A DNA stretch of 64,000 bases, taken from NCBI RefSeq assembly GCF_918797505.1, contig NC_092798.1:1687501-1751500 (forward strand), written 5' to 3'. The translations under genes were made by a program, and so were the position numbers. Shown here piece after piece: positions 1 to 11,407 of the stretch. The DNA is from Bemisia tabaci. Its lineage: Eukaryota; Arthropoda; Insecta; Hemiptera; Aleyrodidae. The notes beneath the pieces were generated by a model, which ran no database searches, was not told where the DNA came from, and worked only from the letters and a program-made list of their open reading frames with translations. How positions within the stretch are numbered: the first letter of the stretch is position 1; every line of letters begins with the position of its first letter.

Positions 1-1741
1 TTTTTACGGCCTCCGCGTAGCTGTCGATTAATGTTACTGAATCCTAGCAATATAATCAAAGTGTTCACCGTTTTTTCGTCGTACCTAAATGAGTGTGCTC
101 CTCGGGTGTTTTGGAATAAAATCAATCGAACAGGTGAGCAATTCCACCTCGTCTCCCCCCCCCCTCCCCCCAATTTTTATTGCATACGGGTTTTGTTTAT
201 TTTTGACTCATCACTTATTATGCTAAATCTGCAGGATTTTTTCAACCTTTTTTTAAAACCATTTTTTACTTTTTTCTGGGAACAGTATATATAGGCAGCC
301 AAAATAAAGTCATTTTGGGGCATACATAAATATCTAATATATTTCTCCCTCGGAAAAATTACAGCAGAAGTGCTATTCATTGTAAAAATTTATTTATTTC
401 AATTTTTGAGTGTTGAAATTATTCCTCATTAGAATCAATAAGTCCCCCTATTTCTATTTTCGAATGAGGCTTCTTGGAATACCTCTGCTGTAAAAATAAG
501 CACAGCATTATAAGAATTTTTTTATATCATCCTTTTTCTTTGCAAGATGATTCGAAACACAGAAACGGTCCGCAATATTTCAAATAGAAAGGCGAGAGAT
601 AAGTTTGCCAGTATCAGTTGTAAATCAGATGCAACATTGAAAAAGTCTTTGTGTCATAGCCAGTTTGTTCTAACAGCCTCTTTAAAGCGATAATTTAAAA
701 ATATTAGCTATCAATAATTAGAGAGTTTTCTCATGAGCCTCCTCAGTAGAACAGTGAGACAATTCACAAAAAGAGGAAGAGGAGAAAAATTGAATAGCAA
801 CATGATAATATCATGCATATCATTAAATGAGCAAACAAATTGTTTATTTAAATAAATTTTCAAATTATTCGAACCTCATTTTTAATCTAATCTATGTCAC
901 GTGCTTATAATTTTATTTGGGGTCATTCCTCAGTAAAACTCAATGCCGTTTTTCATATTAAAGTAGGTATTTTACCTTTGAAATCATTCATTTCCACAAC
1001 TGAAAGCCTCAGAGGGTTATGGGAAGTCATCGTGTTTGTGATGCAGAAAATCATAATCGATTAAATCTGGCATTGTGTGTTTATATTATAAGTTAACATT
1101 TTTCATCTCAAATATCATTTTAAAGTGAACTACTCATTTATTTTTCAAATTCTTTGAAAACATTATTTGGTTTACTGTATAAAGTTTCCGTCTTGAACAT
1201 GTTTTACACCGTCGTAAAAGCATAAGACAATCACGAGAAGAAGGGAATGTTTTGTCTAAATTTTAAACTGATCGGATAAAATAAAGAAGACTACTTACCT
1301 ATTGTAATCTCCTAGATACTAAATGATCGCACTTATATGGCCAAAAAGGGGATATACTAAAAAGTTAATGGATTAAGCTTGACCAGCTACCGTTTTAAGC
1401 TACTAGCTTCAAGCCACCGTTAGCTATATTCAATTGAAAAAAGAGCTAATTTCGTTATAACATGATCTCTGTTATACATGTGTTATGAAGGGACTCAGAG
1501 CCTAGATCGCACTGAGAATAGCTCCTTTTGATTTAAACACATCCGGTTCATCTCGATTCAGTCACAAATTTCGATGGAATTATACTTTTTAAGCACCGAG
1601 GAAGTTAAGGACGAAGAGTGAAGGAATGAGAGAGGGAAAACTCGGTTCGGTCGTAAAAGCATGTTTATTTTTCATTTAATTCGCGGTAAAGGTAAATATT
1701 CAGCGTCTCGCGGTTCGTCGTAAGAACACTTCCCGCGTAGT
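1..1741. other. gene-less AT-rich sequence
   Basis: AT-rich sequence with no open frame that looks coding and no splice-bounded exon that I can defend. I see no clear inverted-repeat element before the first family A MITE at 1742. It may be intergenic or part of a long upstream intron. Confidence 0.5.
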
Positions 1742-1996
1742 CTGCCGTGCTAAGGAAAAACGCCGTATGAACATCCGACTGTTGCCAAATTTCCCTCGAT
1801 AAAGTGTTCATTTTTTAGGAAAATTATGAATATTTTTCCTCGAAATTTTCAGGAAATTTAGGTGAAATTGCGAACAAAATTATCTGAAAAATATTGGAAG
1901 GAAAATACTCATATGTTTAGCAGGAAATTCGTGTTTTATCAAAGGAAATTTGGCAACGCCTGAAGGTTCATACGGCGTTTTTCCTTAACGCGGTAG
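1742..1996. mobile_element. MITE family A, copy 1 (TSD TAGT)
   Basis: A 255-bp hairpin-like element. The left end reads CTGCCGTGCTAAGGAAAAAC and the right end is its imperfect reverse complement (ending CTTAACGCGGTAG). TAGT lies on both sides (1738-1741 and 1997-2000), a 4-bp target duplication. It has no coding capacity, so it would depend on a transposase supplied elsewhere. The subterminal sequence GCCAAATTTCC recurs in all family A copies and in family F. The 4-bp duplication and the TIR do not match a superfamily I can name with certainty. Confidence 0.9.
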
Positions 1997-2310
1997 TAGT
2001 GGGCGCCATCGCTCTAACTTCCAGCGAAATAAGAACATTTTCATTCTGAAGTACGCTGAAGTTAATTTAAAGCCTGATTTGACTCGAGAAGATTCCTGGT
2101 TTATCGGGAAGCGAGAAGTTGGAACCGACAGAAAAAGCTAACCTATTACTCGTGAGTTTAATTGGGGAATTTGCGTCCGCCGTGCTCTACCTGTCAGTTC
2201 GATGACAAAAAGTGTGCTGTGATGTGGCGCTTAACTTCCTACTTCGTCTCGTGGTTTACTCCTGCCCGCTAATATGAGACCGTCTGCCAACATTTTTGAA
2301 CAGAAAATAT

Positions 2311-2481
2311 CAGTATGTCGGAATTTTTCAGCCAACGTGCATCAAAAATCAGCATAAAGAGTTGAAATTCTCAATACTGTGAGGGAAAATTGTGCTCATA
2401 TGAGTTTTTTCCCTCTGTATTCAGATTTTCAACTTTACGCTGATTTTTAACGCACATTGGCTAAAAAATTCCAACATACTG
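2311..2481. mobile_element. MITE family I, copy 1
   Basis: A 171-bp near-palindrome beginning CAGTATGTCGGAATTTTT and ending with the complementary AAAAATTCCAACATACTG. The arms share AATCAGCATAAAG and CTCAATACTG blocks. A second, interrupted copy is at 44847-45266. It is non-coding, and no target duplication is clear at this copy. Confidence 0.75.
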
Positions 2482-2826
2482 TCTTACGATCCGTGCGTCT
2501 ACCGTAATCAGTTTGTGTAAAAAATATCAAAGCAAACTACATTTTTAGTGGTTTGAAATTTGTTGTAAACTAATTGGTTTTGAGAAACAGATGTCGCGAT
2601 TTCCTGTGTACTATGTTCAGGGCATAGAAAAACAGGATTTAATACAATTTCACAGCCGTCACGGGCATAAAAATCAACTAAACTGCTGACGGCTTAATTT
2701 TGAGAACCTAAGTCGGAGTTTTCGCTCAAAATCCGATTTTTCAACCCAACTCGAAGAAATCGTCCCACGCGGAAAATATAGCTGTTGAAGATTGTTGTCC
2801 TTTCACCCGCGTGGACGATCATACTT

Positions 2827-3074
2827 CGATGGTAAAATTGCAGGAGCTCGTATCTTGTTTGCGGTGTTGTGAAATCTCCACTTCCCTTTTGTTTAATAAA
2901 ATGAGAGTGAACCGACGCAATTAATTGACATTTTTATAGAGTATCCTTTACTCAGATGAGGAAAATCATAGAAGTTTAGAAGACACGACGCTGAGAATTT
3001 GCCGATTTGAAAAATAAAGTGTGACAGGAAGTCTTCAACCGAAATAATTACGTGATTTCGGTGTTTTACCAGTC
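2827..3074. mobile_element. degraded MITE family D copy
   Basis: Shows the family D order: a CGATGGTAAAATTGCAGG-like end, GTATCTTGTTTGCGGTG, a central AT-rich part, AAAAATAAAGTGTGACAGG, and a terminal GTTTTACCAG. It is diverged from the better copies at 8982, 31163 and 45667. No target duplication is readable. Confidence 0.6.
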
Positions 3075-3485
3075 ATAAACCTCCGTTTTATTTTTGAGTA
3101 ACTAGATTTAACGTGGCTTTATTCAGTTTAAATGCGTTCGATTGAAACTTCAACATTTTGATTCGAAGAAATGAACTCGTATAATTTACGTTTAAGCTAA
3201 TAACTCACTGAAGGCGGCTGAGCGAATGAATGTTGCGAAACAAGAATTCTCAGATCCCCTTCAAGGCTTAGTGTATGCAACACGGACAATCAGTAGGTAC
3301 GTTAAGTTGCATCCAAGCGCCTATGTTGAGATCTATGTCGCGCGGTGGAGACATTTTCGCTTAGAAAGCCAGAGAGCTCGGCCATTAATATCCAACGCGC
3401 ACAGAAAATGGGAAGTCGATGGTGATGGACATTCCAAAAATCCGTATTTTGGATATTATCGTAGATATATATCGTATATATTCGT

Positions 3486-3716
3486 ATAGCCGTATGCTAC
3501 CCGTGTTTTAAAATCACTTCTGCTATTTTATTTTATAGAAGATCAAACCAAGGCTATTGCTTCAAATTTTCACGGCATATTCTTCACGCAGCTAAGAAAA
3601 ACCTAGACAGTGTTCATGACATTGAGCTCAGTATTTTTCGAGTTGAAAAATAAAGATTGACAGGAAATTTGCAACGTCTCAAACCAAAATACACGCTCTT
3701 TGAGTTTTACCATCGA
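3486..3716. mobile_element. degraded MITE family D copy
   Basis: Contains the family D landmarks GTGTTTTAAAATC, TATTTTATTTTATAGAAG and AAAAATAAAGATTGACAGG, and ends at GTTTTACCATCG. The boundaries are approximate. It lies close to the copy at 2827-3074 without any evidence of a shared insertion. Confidence 0.5.
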
Positions 3717-4225
3717 CTTACGAAGCACCAGTCGATGGAGAATAAACTTCAGAACTCCTTGATCAGAGAAAGATTTACCATTCACCCATGCTCGCGCAGC
3801 ACTGGTTGCAGTGAATTACTGCTACATTGAAGTGTTGTATATCTACTAACATATTAGTACTACTCGTGTGCGCATCTACTAATTGAAAAGACTGTCCTAA
3901 TTGAAATTCAATAAAATTGAAATCATACGCAATTTTTGATGGTACTGCAAATTGTCTATCTCTCTGATGCATAGAGTTCATGCATAGAGATCGTTTAAAA
4001 TTGGCATCGATTGACCAAGCTATGTAAAAGAATTGATATATCCAGGCAAAAAAATTGAAATTATACTGCACTAAGTTTGAAAAAATGTAGTGAAACGTAC
4101 CAAGATGAGATTTTGAAAGAAATTTATTCGTAAACCTGAATTTGCTGTATTTCGCGTTCCCCGAGCGCATAATCGGGAGTTAAAAACAAACTAGATCAGG
4201 TATCTCTTCTTTATATTGCTTTACA

Positions 4226-4353
4226 TATGGACGTATTTCTACCAAACGGAACTATGTGCATTCTGACGTGAGTCCTGTTATGCGAATATTCTGATGGGTC
4301 TCAGAGCTCATGCCTTAATGCACATAGTTCCGTTCAGTAGAAATACGTCCATA
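4226..4353. mobile_element. short palindromic MITE family J, copy 1
   Basis: A roughly 128-bp hairpin. The left arm reads TATGGACGTATTTCTACC and AACGGAACTATGTGCA; the right arm carries the complement TGCACATAGTTCCGTT and GAAATACGTCCATA. A second copy is at about 18040-18164, and a third, split by another MITE, is at 41561-42362. Confidence 0.75.
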
Positions 4354-4944
4354 TAATTTGTGCTATTACACTGTAAATGTAGTTTGTTTTTAACCACTGA
4401 TGATGCGTCTAGGAGACGCGAAATTCATTCTGTTTGGGTTTATAAATAAAGTTACATAAAAATCGCACATAGTTCCTTCAATTACATTCCTTCAAACGCA
4501 TATTCAGATGCAAAATGCACTTTGAACATTTTTGCATTCAAATGCTGTTTTATTTTGATATTATCGTGCGACTATAGGGAGCATCTTAGAAAATCTCTGA
4601 TTCGACTCTTGGCCTCCGACACGTTTAATCAAAGGAAAATCGAAAGAATTCACAGGAAAATACATTGGGAGATGGACGGGTCGATCACTCTGAGGTCAAG
4701 AAAAAGGAATGCTTACACGGAAGCTGTTTCAGGACAATGGGAAAGGGTGGCAGAGATTGAGGAGCACTCTTAATAAATCAGGGATTCCGCCGCCCACAGT
4801 CCCACATCCCTCTCAAAAGTGCATTATCGAGGCAACGAGAGTGTGCACGCCTGGTAAATACTAGCACCAAGTTCATCCCTCTTGTCCGCATTTCAGTCTT
4901 TGACACTTTCTCCGCTCTTGCCAAACGAGTCGCTGTTCAGTGTT

Positions 4945-5414
4945 CTGCCGTGCTAAGGAAAAACGCCGTATCAACCTTCAGGCGTCGCCAAATTTCCATT
5001 TATAAAACACGAGTTTTATTGGTAAACCCTTGAATATGTTTCGAAATTTTTTTCAATTTTTTGCAATCGAAAAAATACAGAGGCAAAATAGTATCACTCA
5101 ATATCGGACACTCACGAATCGGAAATGTCCCGTGAAAAAAGAAAGAAAAATTGAGCAGATATTGTTAAGTACCCATTGATCTACTAACATAGCCGTAAAA
5201 GAACGTATCCGACGAAAGCAGATGAGCGATGGGCAACCTCTCAAAAAGTCGCGAGATTTCGAATTTTTTCGATAGTTTTGCTCGCAATTTCACCGAGAAG
5301 TTCTGAAAATTTCAAGGAAAATTTTTCATGATATTCCTCAAAAAATGAACATTTTGTCGAAGGAAATTTGGCAACTCTCGAATGTTCATACGGCGTTCTT
5401 CCTTAGCACGGCAG
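4945..5414. mobile_element. MITE family A, copy 2, enlarged (TSD TGTT)
   Basis: Both family A ends are intact (CTGCCGTGCTAAGG and CCTTAGCACGGCAG) and are flanked by TGTT on each side (4941-4944 and 5415-5418). At 470 bp it is nearly twice the usual 250 bp, so about 220 bp of unrelated AT-rich sequence sits inside. It is either a longer subfamily or a copy with an internal insertion. Confidence 0.85.
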
Positions 5415-5457
5415 TGTTCACGTTCGGGCCCCCAGCTCTGATCAAAAATCCCTGGCA

Positions 5458-5700
5458 AGGTGCTAAACCACGTATCTTCAAAGCAATGCTTCAAAATTTC
5501 CGTTCCTATCTCATTTTTCCGAGGAAAAACAAGTCAGCTTCATAGCTTACAATTTTTACTGAATATTCCCCCAACAGAGGAAAAATCAAGGAAGTTTTCA
5601 AGAATTTACGTCGACTAGTTTCCAAAATAAAAAATGAAATATAACCGGGATGTCTGTATCGTCGCAAAGAAAGATACGTGGTTTCGTACTTTGACTAGCG
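5458..5700. mobile_element. MITE family D2 copy (diverged)
   Basis: A diverged branch of family D. CTAAACCACGTATC is near the left end, AAAATCAAGGAAGTTTTCAAG is internal in part, and GATACGTGGTTTCG is near the right end. Similar D2 elements are at about 19996, 33817, 47955, 58498 and 61866. Confidence 0.5.
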
Positions 5701-5773
5701 ATATGGTAATGCCCACAAATACACACTTGAGAAGGCACGAACTATCTTGATAAAAATAAAAAATCATAATGGA

Positions 5774-5938
5774 CAGTGGCGTCGCGTGCTTCGCGATGTA
5801 TCGATTAATCTATACCCTTTAATCATATGGAACAGGATTGATAAACAGGGTGTTCGCAACGAACACCCAATGATCGATTCTTCACCATAGCTTCAAATAG
5901 GGAAATATCGATAATCGATCATTCACGCTTCGCCACTG
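5774..5938. mobile_element. hAT-like MITE family B, copy 1
   Basis: A 165-bp element with ends CAGTGGCGTCGCGTGC and CACGCTTCGCCACTG, and paired ATCGAT-rich subterminal sequence around a central GTGTTCGCAACGAACACC palindrome. Family B carries 8-bp target duplications at better copies (15611, 17277), as hAT elements do. None is clear at this one. Confidence 0.8.
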
Positions 5939-7348
5939 ACAGTGGCGAAGGTTCCAATGATGTTCTAAGCTCCAAGAGAGCTTCAAGAATCATCACGACA
6001 TGATAGATGGTAATGGGCCTGTTGCAGTACCTTTACCTGGGACCTCGCTTATTCTTCGACTGATAATTGAAATCGATAGACAAAGAAGACGAAGAGAAAA
6101 TGAAGCTACGTTGTGCGATTGTGCGTGAAAACGGGTGATTGCAATGGCAAAATTAGAAAAGTAATAGAAAAGCTAACGGCAACCCACCAGAAAACCTATT
6201 GTTAGTCCACCATTTTCCTCCTAGTCAATAACAACCACCCGGTTCAGCCAATAGGATCGCTTTATTTTCACTGTCCTCTTTTCCTATCGCTTTTTCCATC
6301 AATTTCAAAAATCAGCCCGCCTATACCCGTAATTTCCACGTAAAGAAATACAAGAGTGAACCACACTAGAATCCCAAAACACTGAAGTTGTCATCATCGT
6401 TGTGAAAATACTTCGTTACACTAACATACTAACATGACTCAAACAACAAAAAGCTCGGTTATTCACTTATTAAGGACGAGATAAATGTTCATAAAGTAAC
6501 TGTTATTTAAAGGAAACGTGATTATTGCTCGATATATTGCCCAAAAAATGCATGACACCAGATTTACAGCCAAAACCTCATCTCTCTCCCAAAATTTTAG
6601 AGGTTCAAAAAATTATTCAGAGGGTCAGCGCCTTTCCGAGACCTTAAACTGTGCGTTCTCCTTTCGCAACAACTCAAGAGGTCTGAATTTTCAGTTCGGA
6701 CCTCAATTCAAACCAATTAATCTCCAATCTATCACATACGTAAGGGACTGATTGAAATCCCCATCTAAATGTTTCCAATGCAATTACTATGTTTATCGAC
6801 CTGTCTTGGTGCATCAAGGTAGCCTTTGATGCTTCCGTGTAAGTAACCAGTCCAATTTCCGCCCAACTTCCGCTCAATTTCCGCCTAACTACCGCCAAAC
6901 TTCCACCAAACTTCAGCGAACCAATTTTGCAATCTTTATACAAAACGGCGAAGCATTTCTTTTTTTAAAGTGGGGGAGGGGGTTGATATTTGCACATAGT
7001 TCAAGTGTAGTTTCTCGACCATTTTATATTTTCAGTTGAACATTAACTTTTACTTATTGAATGATTAAATACCCGGTTAATTTTTTCATAACTGCTTTCA
7101 TTCTGGATTTTAATTAAAAAGCAACTGATTATGCTGCCTAGATTAAGCAAGAACAAGGGCTACTAACAATTGGAGTGGTTTTCCTCTTTAAATCCTCAAC
7201 CCGTCTCATTTTTCTTCTCAGAGAGGGAACCCGGGCAATTCAGCTGAATTAATGCTCTAAAGTCCCTCCAACTTGATGAAGAACCCTGAACATGCAGCCG
7301 ACTAGATGATTAGCAAAACAAAATAACTCCCCTCCTCCAGACCGGCAC
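5939..7348. other. intervening sequence with a degenerate decamer repeat
   Basis: No gene is seen. Between 6858 and 6925 there are about six degenerate copies of a 10-bp unit of the type AACTTCCGCC. The stretch 6160-6330 resembles sequence near 43290-43520 (short blocks such as AATAGGATCGCTT and TTTTCCTCC), suggesting another dispersed repeat. Confidence 0.45.
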
Positions 7349-7508
7349 CAGTGGCGTGGCGTGCTTTGCGATATATCGATTGATCTGCCATTTAAACCTA
7401 TGAAAAAGTATCGATACACAGAGTGTTCGCAAAGAACATATTAATAATCGATTCTTTATCATAGTTTCAAATGGGGAAATATCGATAATCGATAACGCTT
7501 CGCCCCTG
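7349..7508. mobile_element. hAT-like MITE family B, copy 2
   Basis: Same organisation as the other family B copies: CAGTGGCGTGGCGTGC at the left, a central TGTTCGCAAAGAACA, and ATCGATAATCGATAACGC near the right end. The right terminus is mutated (CGCCCCTG). No 8-bp duplication is recognisable, so this is probably an older copy. Confidence 0.75.
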
Positions 7509-7701
7509 GAGCCACCCCCATTTCTCTTGACTTTCCTTTAGACCCTCTCCGAAATGCCTAGGCTCCCCACTTTCTTATCGTTACTGTGAATCTATTAGGA
7601 CTTTCAGCAATAGTACCCCTTTTATTTTTTAAAAATTGACTTATGGACTGGTGGACGTATTGAATTCTGATTCAAAGGCATCTGAAATATTTATTCAGGA
7701 A

Positions 7702-8164
7702 ATTCGATGGACGCCATGCTTTAAGGCAGAGCGGCTTGCGATACATCGCATCGATTTTGTTTTAGATTATGTTTAAGGATTAGGTTAGGACAGGTTTTCA
7801 GCTACTTGTCTTTTTTATCGAATTTTGAGATCGCTTTTCTGTTGCCAGTCACGAGACTATAGAGCTCACTTAGGTACCTAATTTGATAAACTAATTCAGC
7901 GTAATAAAGACAGGTTTTTAGAGGAGGAAAACCCGCATTCGATACTGATATCGAAACTTCACTTGAATGCGATACTTTCCCTCTAAAAATTCTGTGTCTC
8001 TATTACGTTGATTTTGTTTGTCAGATGTGCTGAGTGAATTCTTTATAGCCTTGTGACAAGTGCTATCTTAAAATTAGATAAAGATGAAAAATAGCTGAAA
8101 AAATGGAACTAATCGATGCTATATATCGCATGTCCTCTGATAAAAGATATGGCGTCCATCGAAT
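7702..8164. mobile_element. 463-bp hairpin element
   Basis: Long inverted repeat. The left end reads ATTCGATGGACGCCAT and the right end ATGGCGTCCATCGAAT, exact complements. The arms continue through ATCGATGC-type, AATTAGATAAAG/CTAATTTGATAAAC and CTCTAAAAA blocks to the centre near 7935. Non-coding and MITE-like. It is the only copy recognised in the window. Confidence 0.7.
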
Positions 8165-8182
8165 CACCTTAATTTTTTGTTA

Positions 8183-8394
8183 CACGGAAAAAAATGGATT
8201 GCTGACTTAAAAATTAAAATTGTTGAAAAATATGTCCGACATGTTTTAAATGTACATTTTACAATTTCGGAAAGCTAATTTAACCACGGGGGTGATTAAA
8301 TTAGCATGTTTTAATTGTAAAATCTACATCGAAACATGTCGGACACTTTTTCTACTATCAAATTCTTAAATCAGCAATTTCGATTTTTCCTCGT
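8183..8394. mobile_element. 212-bp hairpin MITE
   Basis: Begins CACGGAAAAAAATGG and ends with the near-complement TCGATTTTTCCTCG. Inner arms share ATGTCCGACATGTTTTA and its complement, with a centre near AACCACGGGGGTGATT. The ends resemble family H (CACGGAG...CTCCGTG), so it may be a relative. Confidence 0.65.
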
Positions 8395-8981
8395 ATAATC
8401 TTTCCTAAATTGGGAATTGACCCTCGAAAAAACCATATGACCAGCAATCCTTTCAGAAACTCCGTTAGAAGTATCGCTTCAACACTCGCTAAGCCATCAC
8501 TCATCTTTCTCGCTACATTGAAGGTTCTTACCTCTCATAGGAGCGTATATTTTTGAACTTAGATTCACCGTGAACTTTGAACACTATTCATTATTCTAAA
8601 GAAAGAGTCCGAGCATCCCTAATACTTTGGCACAGCGATATTCTTTGAATCCAAGTCCGAGCCCTGAAACATCATTCGTTCTCACTCTCTGTCAAACGCT
8701 CCGCTGCGCGCGCTCTGAGCCGCGAGTTCGACAAGCGTGATACAATTATTTCGACACCAATGAAGCCCAAATTACATAACCACTGAGTTGAAGGCATTCT
8801 CGGTTTTTTCACTCGTCTAAGCGCAGAAGCAAGTGCTAGTTAATGAAACAAAAACGCCGTGGTCTCACTCCTGATGTTTCATTTATTCTTCAAACATGGG
8901 TACTGCTCTACTATACACAAAAACTTGATCAATGTTATGCTTAATTTTTTCAATATGAATTTCCAATGGTATTTCACAATT

Positions 8982-9234
8982 CGACGGCGCAAGTCCGCAA
9001 TCACATATCTCGTTTGCGGTGTCCGAAAATCTCCGCCTCCATGTTATTTTTCTAAAGGATAACAAATAGACATCATTCCTTGACGTTTTTGCAGAACTTT
9101 CTTCGCACTGAGAAGAAAAATCACGGCAGTTTCAAAGACTTGCCTATGAGTGATTTTCCGTTTAAAAAATGAAGTATGACAGGAAGTCGGCGACGCCGCA
9201 AACCGAGTCATGTAATTGCCGATTTACACCGTCA
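8982..9234. mobile_element. MITE family D copy (TSD AATT)
   Basis: A 253-bp element with ends CGACGGCGCAAGTCC and GATTTACACCGTCA. AATT flanks both sides (8978-8981 and 9235-9238). Internal landmarks are ATCTCGTTTGCGGTG, AAAATGAAGTATGACAGG and CGCAAACCGAG. Small open frames inside are by-products of the repeat. Confidence 0.85.
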
Positions 9235-9238
9235 AATT

Positions 9239-9879
9239 GCTCGGAATATATGAATTATGAATGTTTGTTGGTTTCCTTTGTAATGGAGCAATATTTTCGG
9301 AAGCAACTGAAAAATTTAGGATGGATTTACGGTGTTTTTAATTTTGAAGACGGAGTGGATCTTTATAAAGAGTGAAAAAGTTTCTCCTCAAAATTTTGCA
9401 TAACGTTTAAAAAATAATTATTTAATGATAATTTTTACAAAAATTACCAATGTGTTTTTATTAAACACCTTAGAAGTGTTTTTACAATGTTTTAAAAACT
9501 TTATTTATCTTTGATTGCATGGAGGACTTTTGAACATTTTGATTTTTTTCTTAAAATCATTAAAGCATGACTTTCAAACAAATTAAAAATGTATAAAATT
9601 CGTCACCATGACTTATCTTTTTAAACGTTTCAAAGTAGTTTTGAATTTTTTTTTTTATTTGTGTCGCAGAGAAACGCCCGCAAAACATTTCATCGTTTTC
9701 GGAGATTAAAAAATAAAATTCTAATCATGATTATTCTGTTAGGGTGGAGTTCAAACAACTCGAATTCAAATCCGTCCGAACCCAAAACGGACGTTTCCCG
9801 ACCCCACGGTCTTCATTCTTAGAGCATGGCAGTATGGCTACACGTTGTTTCTACAAAAAAGAATCAGCTGAAACGCTAC
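9239..9879. other. AT-rich spacer
   Basis: No gene, RNA or clear element is seen. It is strongly AT-rich until about 9720, where composition shifts sharply toward the GC-rich island that follows. Confidence 0.4.
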
Positions 9880-10850
9880 CGGGCTTTAAACGACTCTGAA
9901 GTTAAATCCGTGGAAACCCCAAACGGGGGATTCTCCCGGTGTCGTCAACACCGCCCCACCGAGAGGAGTCCGGTAATCAAAGAGAAGCGAGGGGCGTTAA
10001 CGGTCCCCCATGAGGGCGCGACGCAAAGCGAACCGCCGAAACCACCCGACTCCACCGGGGGACCCCGCGAGGATCCGCGCTTTTATCCGAACGCCCCGCG
10101 ATTTTCGCAGTTCGATCCCGCGACAAAGTGGTCGTAGGATAATTAGTGTTAAAGTGGTTGAAACGAGCGCTGGAGCGTTCATAATTCGCGGTTGTTAAAG
10201 CGAACATCATCCCGCGCGCCGGGGGGAAGGGGGAGGGTTAACGCTCCCTTCCTCCACCCTCCACCGCCGTTTTTTCCTCCGAGGGGTGGGGTCGAGGGGG
10301 TGGGGTCGAGGGGGGCCGGGGCAATTATCTCGCGGGGGTGGCGACTGCCGAAGAAAAATGAAGATGCGGGAGTATCATCTTGAGCGCGGAATTCGTCGCT
10401 CGGCTCACAGAAAGGCGTAACTACAATTTGAGATGAGCCCCGGGAAGCATTGAGTTTTATGGACGACAGGGATCACCACCAAGTGTAGTTAAACCTTTTT
10501 ATCTGAGGGCGACGAATTGATACTTACCGGTATCAACAGCGCTTTCGGGGCGATGAAGTTTGATGCTCGCTGCTTTGCTACTTCGTCGCTCCTCCCGCGC
10601 AAAGGCGTATCTCCACGCCCACGTGAGCCCTGTCCTCCGTATGACTTAACGCTTTCCTCGGCTCATGTGAAAAGAGGGATGCGCCCTTATGTGACTTGGC
10701 GGTGAAACGGGGCTCTTCTGCGGGACTTTGATGTCCCGTCCGCAACGAAATATCCCTCGACAACACGAGGAGCGCGCTTCTCTCCCCCCCCCCCCCCCCC
10801 TCTCTCTCTACCTCTCTTGATGAAGGGGATGCGTTCATCATCATCACTTG
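9880..10850. promoter_or_regulatory. GC-rich, CpG-dense island, candidate promoter
   Basis: A sudden change to GC-rich, CpG-dense sequence in an otherwise AT-rich window (for example CCCGCGCGCCGGGGGGAAG at 10211). It ends in a poly-C run at about 10782-10800 followed by CT repeats. Several overlapping open frames on both strands come from the low density of AT-rich stop codons and look non-coding. It lies 8 kb upstream of the first visible RASL10-type exon on the same strand, so it could be that gene's promoter or 5' exon. This is inference from composition only. Confidence 0.3.
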
Positions 10851-10976
10851 CTAGGATAACAGCGTGTTCGCCGAACGGAACCGAATCAAGTCAAAAATAC
10901 TCTTTTTAAAAAAAAAAAAAAATTGAAATATCTTAAAATATTGCGAAGTCGCTGGGGTGTTAAATTCGATAGTAAG

Positions 10977-11207
10977 CACTGGAAAAAAAAACACATTGGA
11001 TCTAGAGTCCAGACTCTTAAAAACATCGACAAGAAAAGTACTCTTGATTCAATCAGAATCTAGCTTAAATCAAGAACCATAAACCTCTTAATTTAAGCGG
11101 ATTTCGTTTTGATTCAAGCGAAAATCCGATTGAATCAAGAGTACTTTTTCTTGTCAATGTTTTCAAGAGTCTGGACTCAAGGTCCAATGTGTTTTTTTTT
11201 CCCAGTG
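10977..11207. mobile_element. MITE family C, copy 1 (TSD AG)
   Basis: A 231-bp hairpin with CACTGGAAAAAAA at the left and TTTTTTTTTCCCAGTG at the right, flanked by AG on both sides. The arms share GGATCTAGAGTCCAGACTC, GACAAGAAAA and GATTCAATC. CACTG...CAGTG ends with 2-bp duplications suggest the CACTA/EnSpm (CMC) group. Other copies are at 39885, 44164 and 48381. Confidence 0.9.
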
Positions 11208-11214
11208 AGGATTA

Positions 11215-11407
11215 GCAGAAAGAAACCAAGCCACATCGGCTATTGCCGAAAACTGGGCATTTTAATTTTTTACAAGAGAACGTTTGCGTGGATACACTGT
11301 GCAGAAACTCTACTGAAAACGCTCGAATCCGCACAACCGTTTCATGTAAAAAGTTAGACTGCCCAGTTAAATGTGATAATAACTTATGTGGCTTGGTTCC
11401 TTTTTGC
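11215..11407. mobile_element. MITE family M, PIF/Harbinger-like (TSD TTA)
   Basis: A 193-bp element with ends GCAGAAAGAAACCAAGCCAC and GTGGCTTGGTTCCTTTTTGC. TTA flanks it on both sides (11212-11214 and 11408-11410). A 3-bp TTA duplication with G-starting ends fits PIF/Harbinger MITEs. It starts eight bases after family C copy 1 ends. Confidence 0.85.

Noticed and set aside
9826..10383. Several open frames in the GC-rich island
   Set aside because: Open frames on both strands follow from GC richness. No splice sites or domains support any of them.
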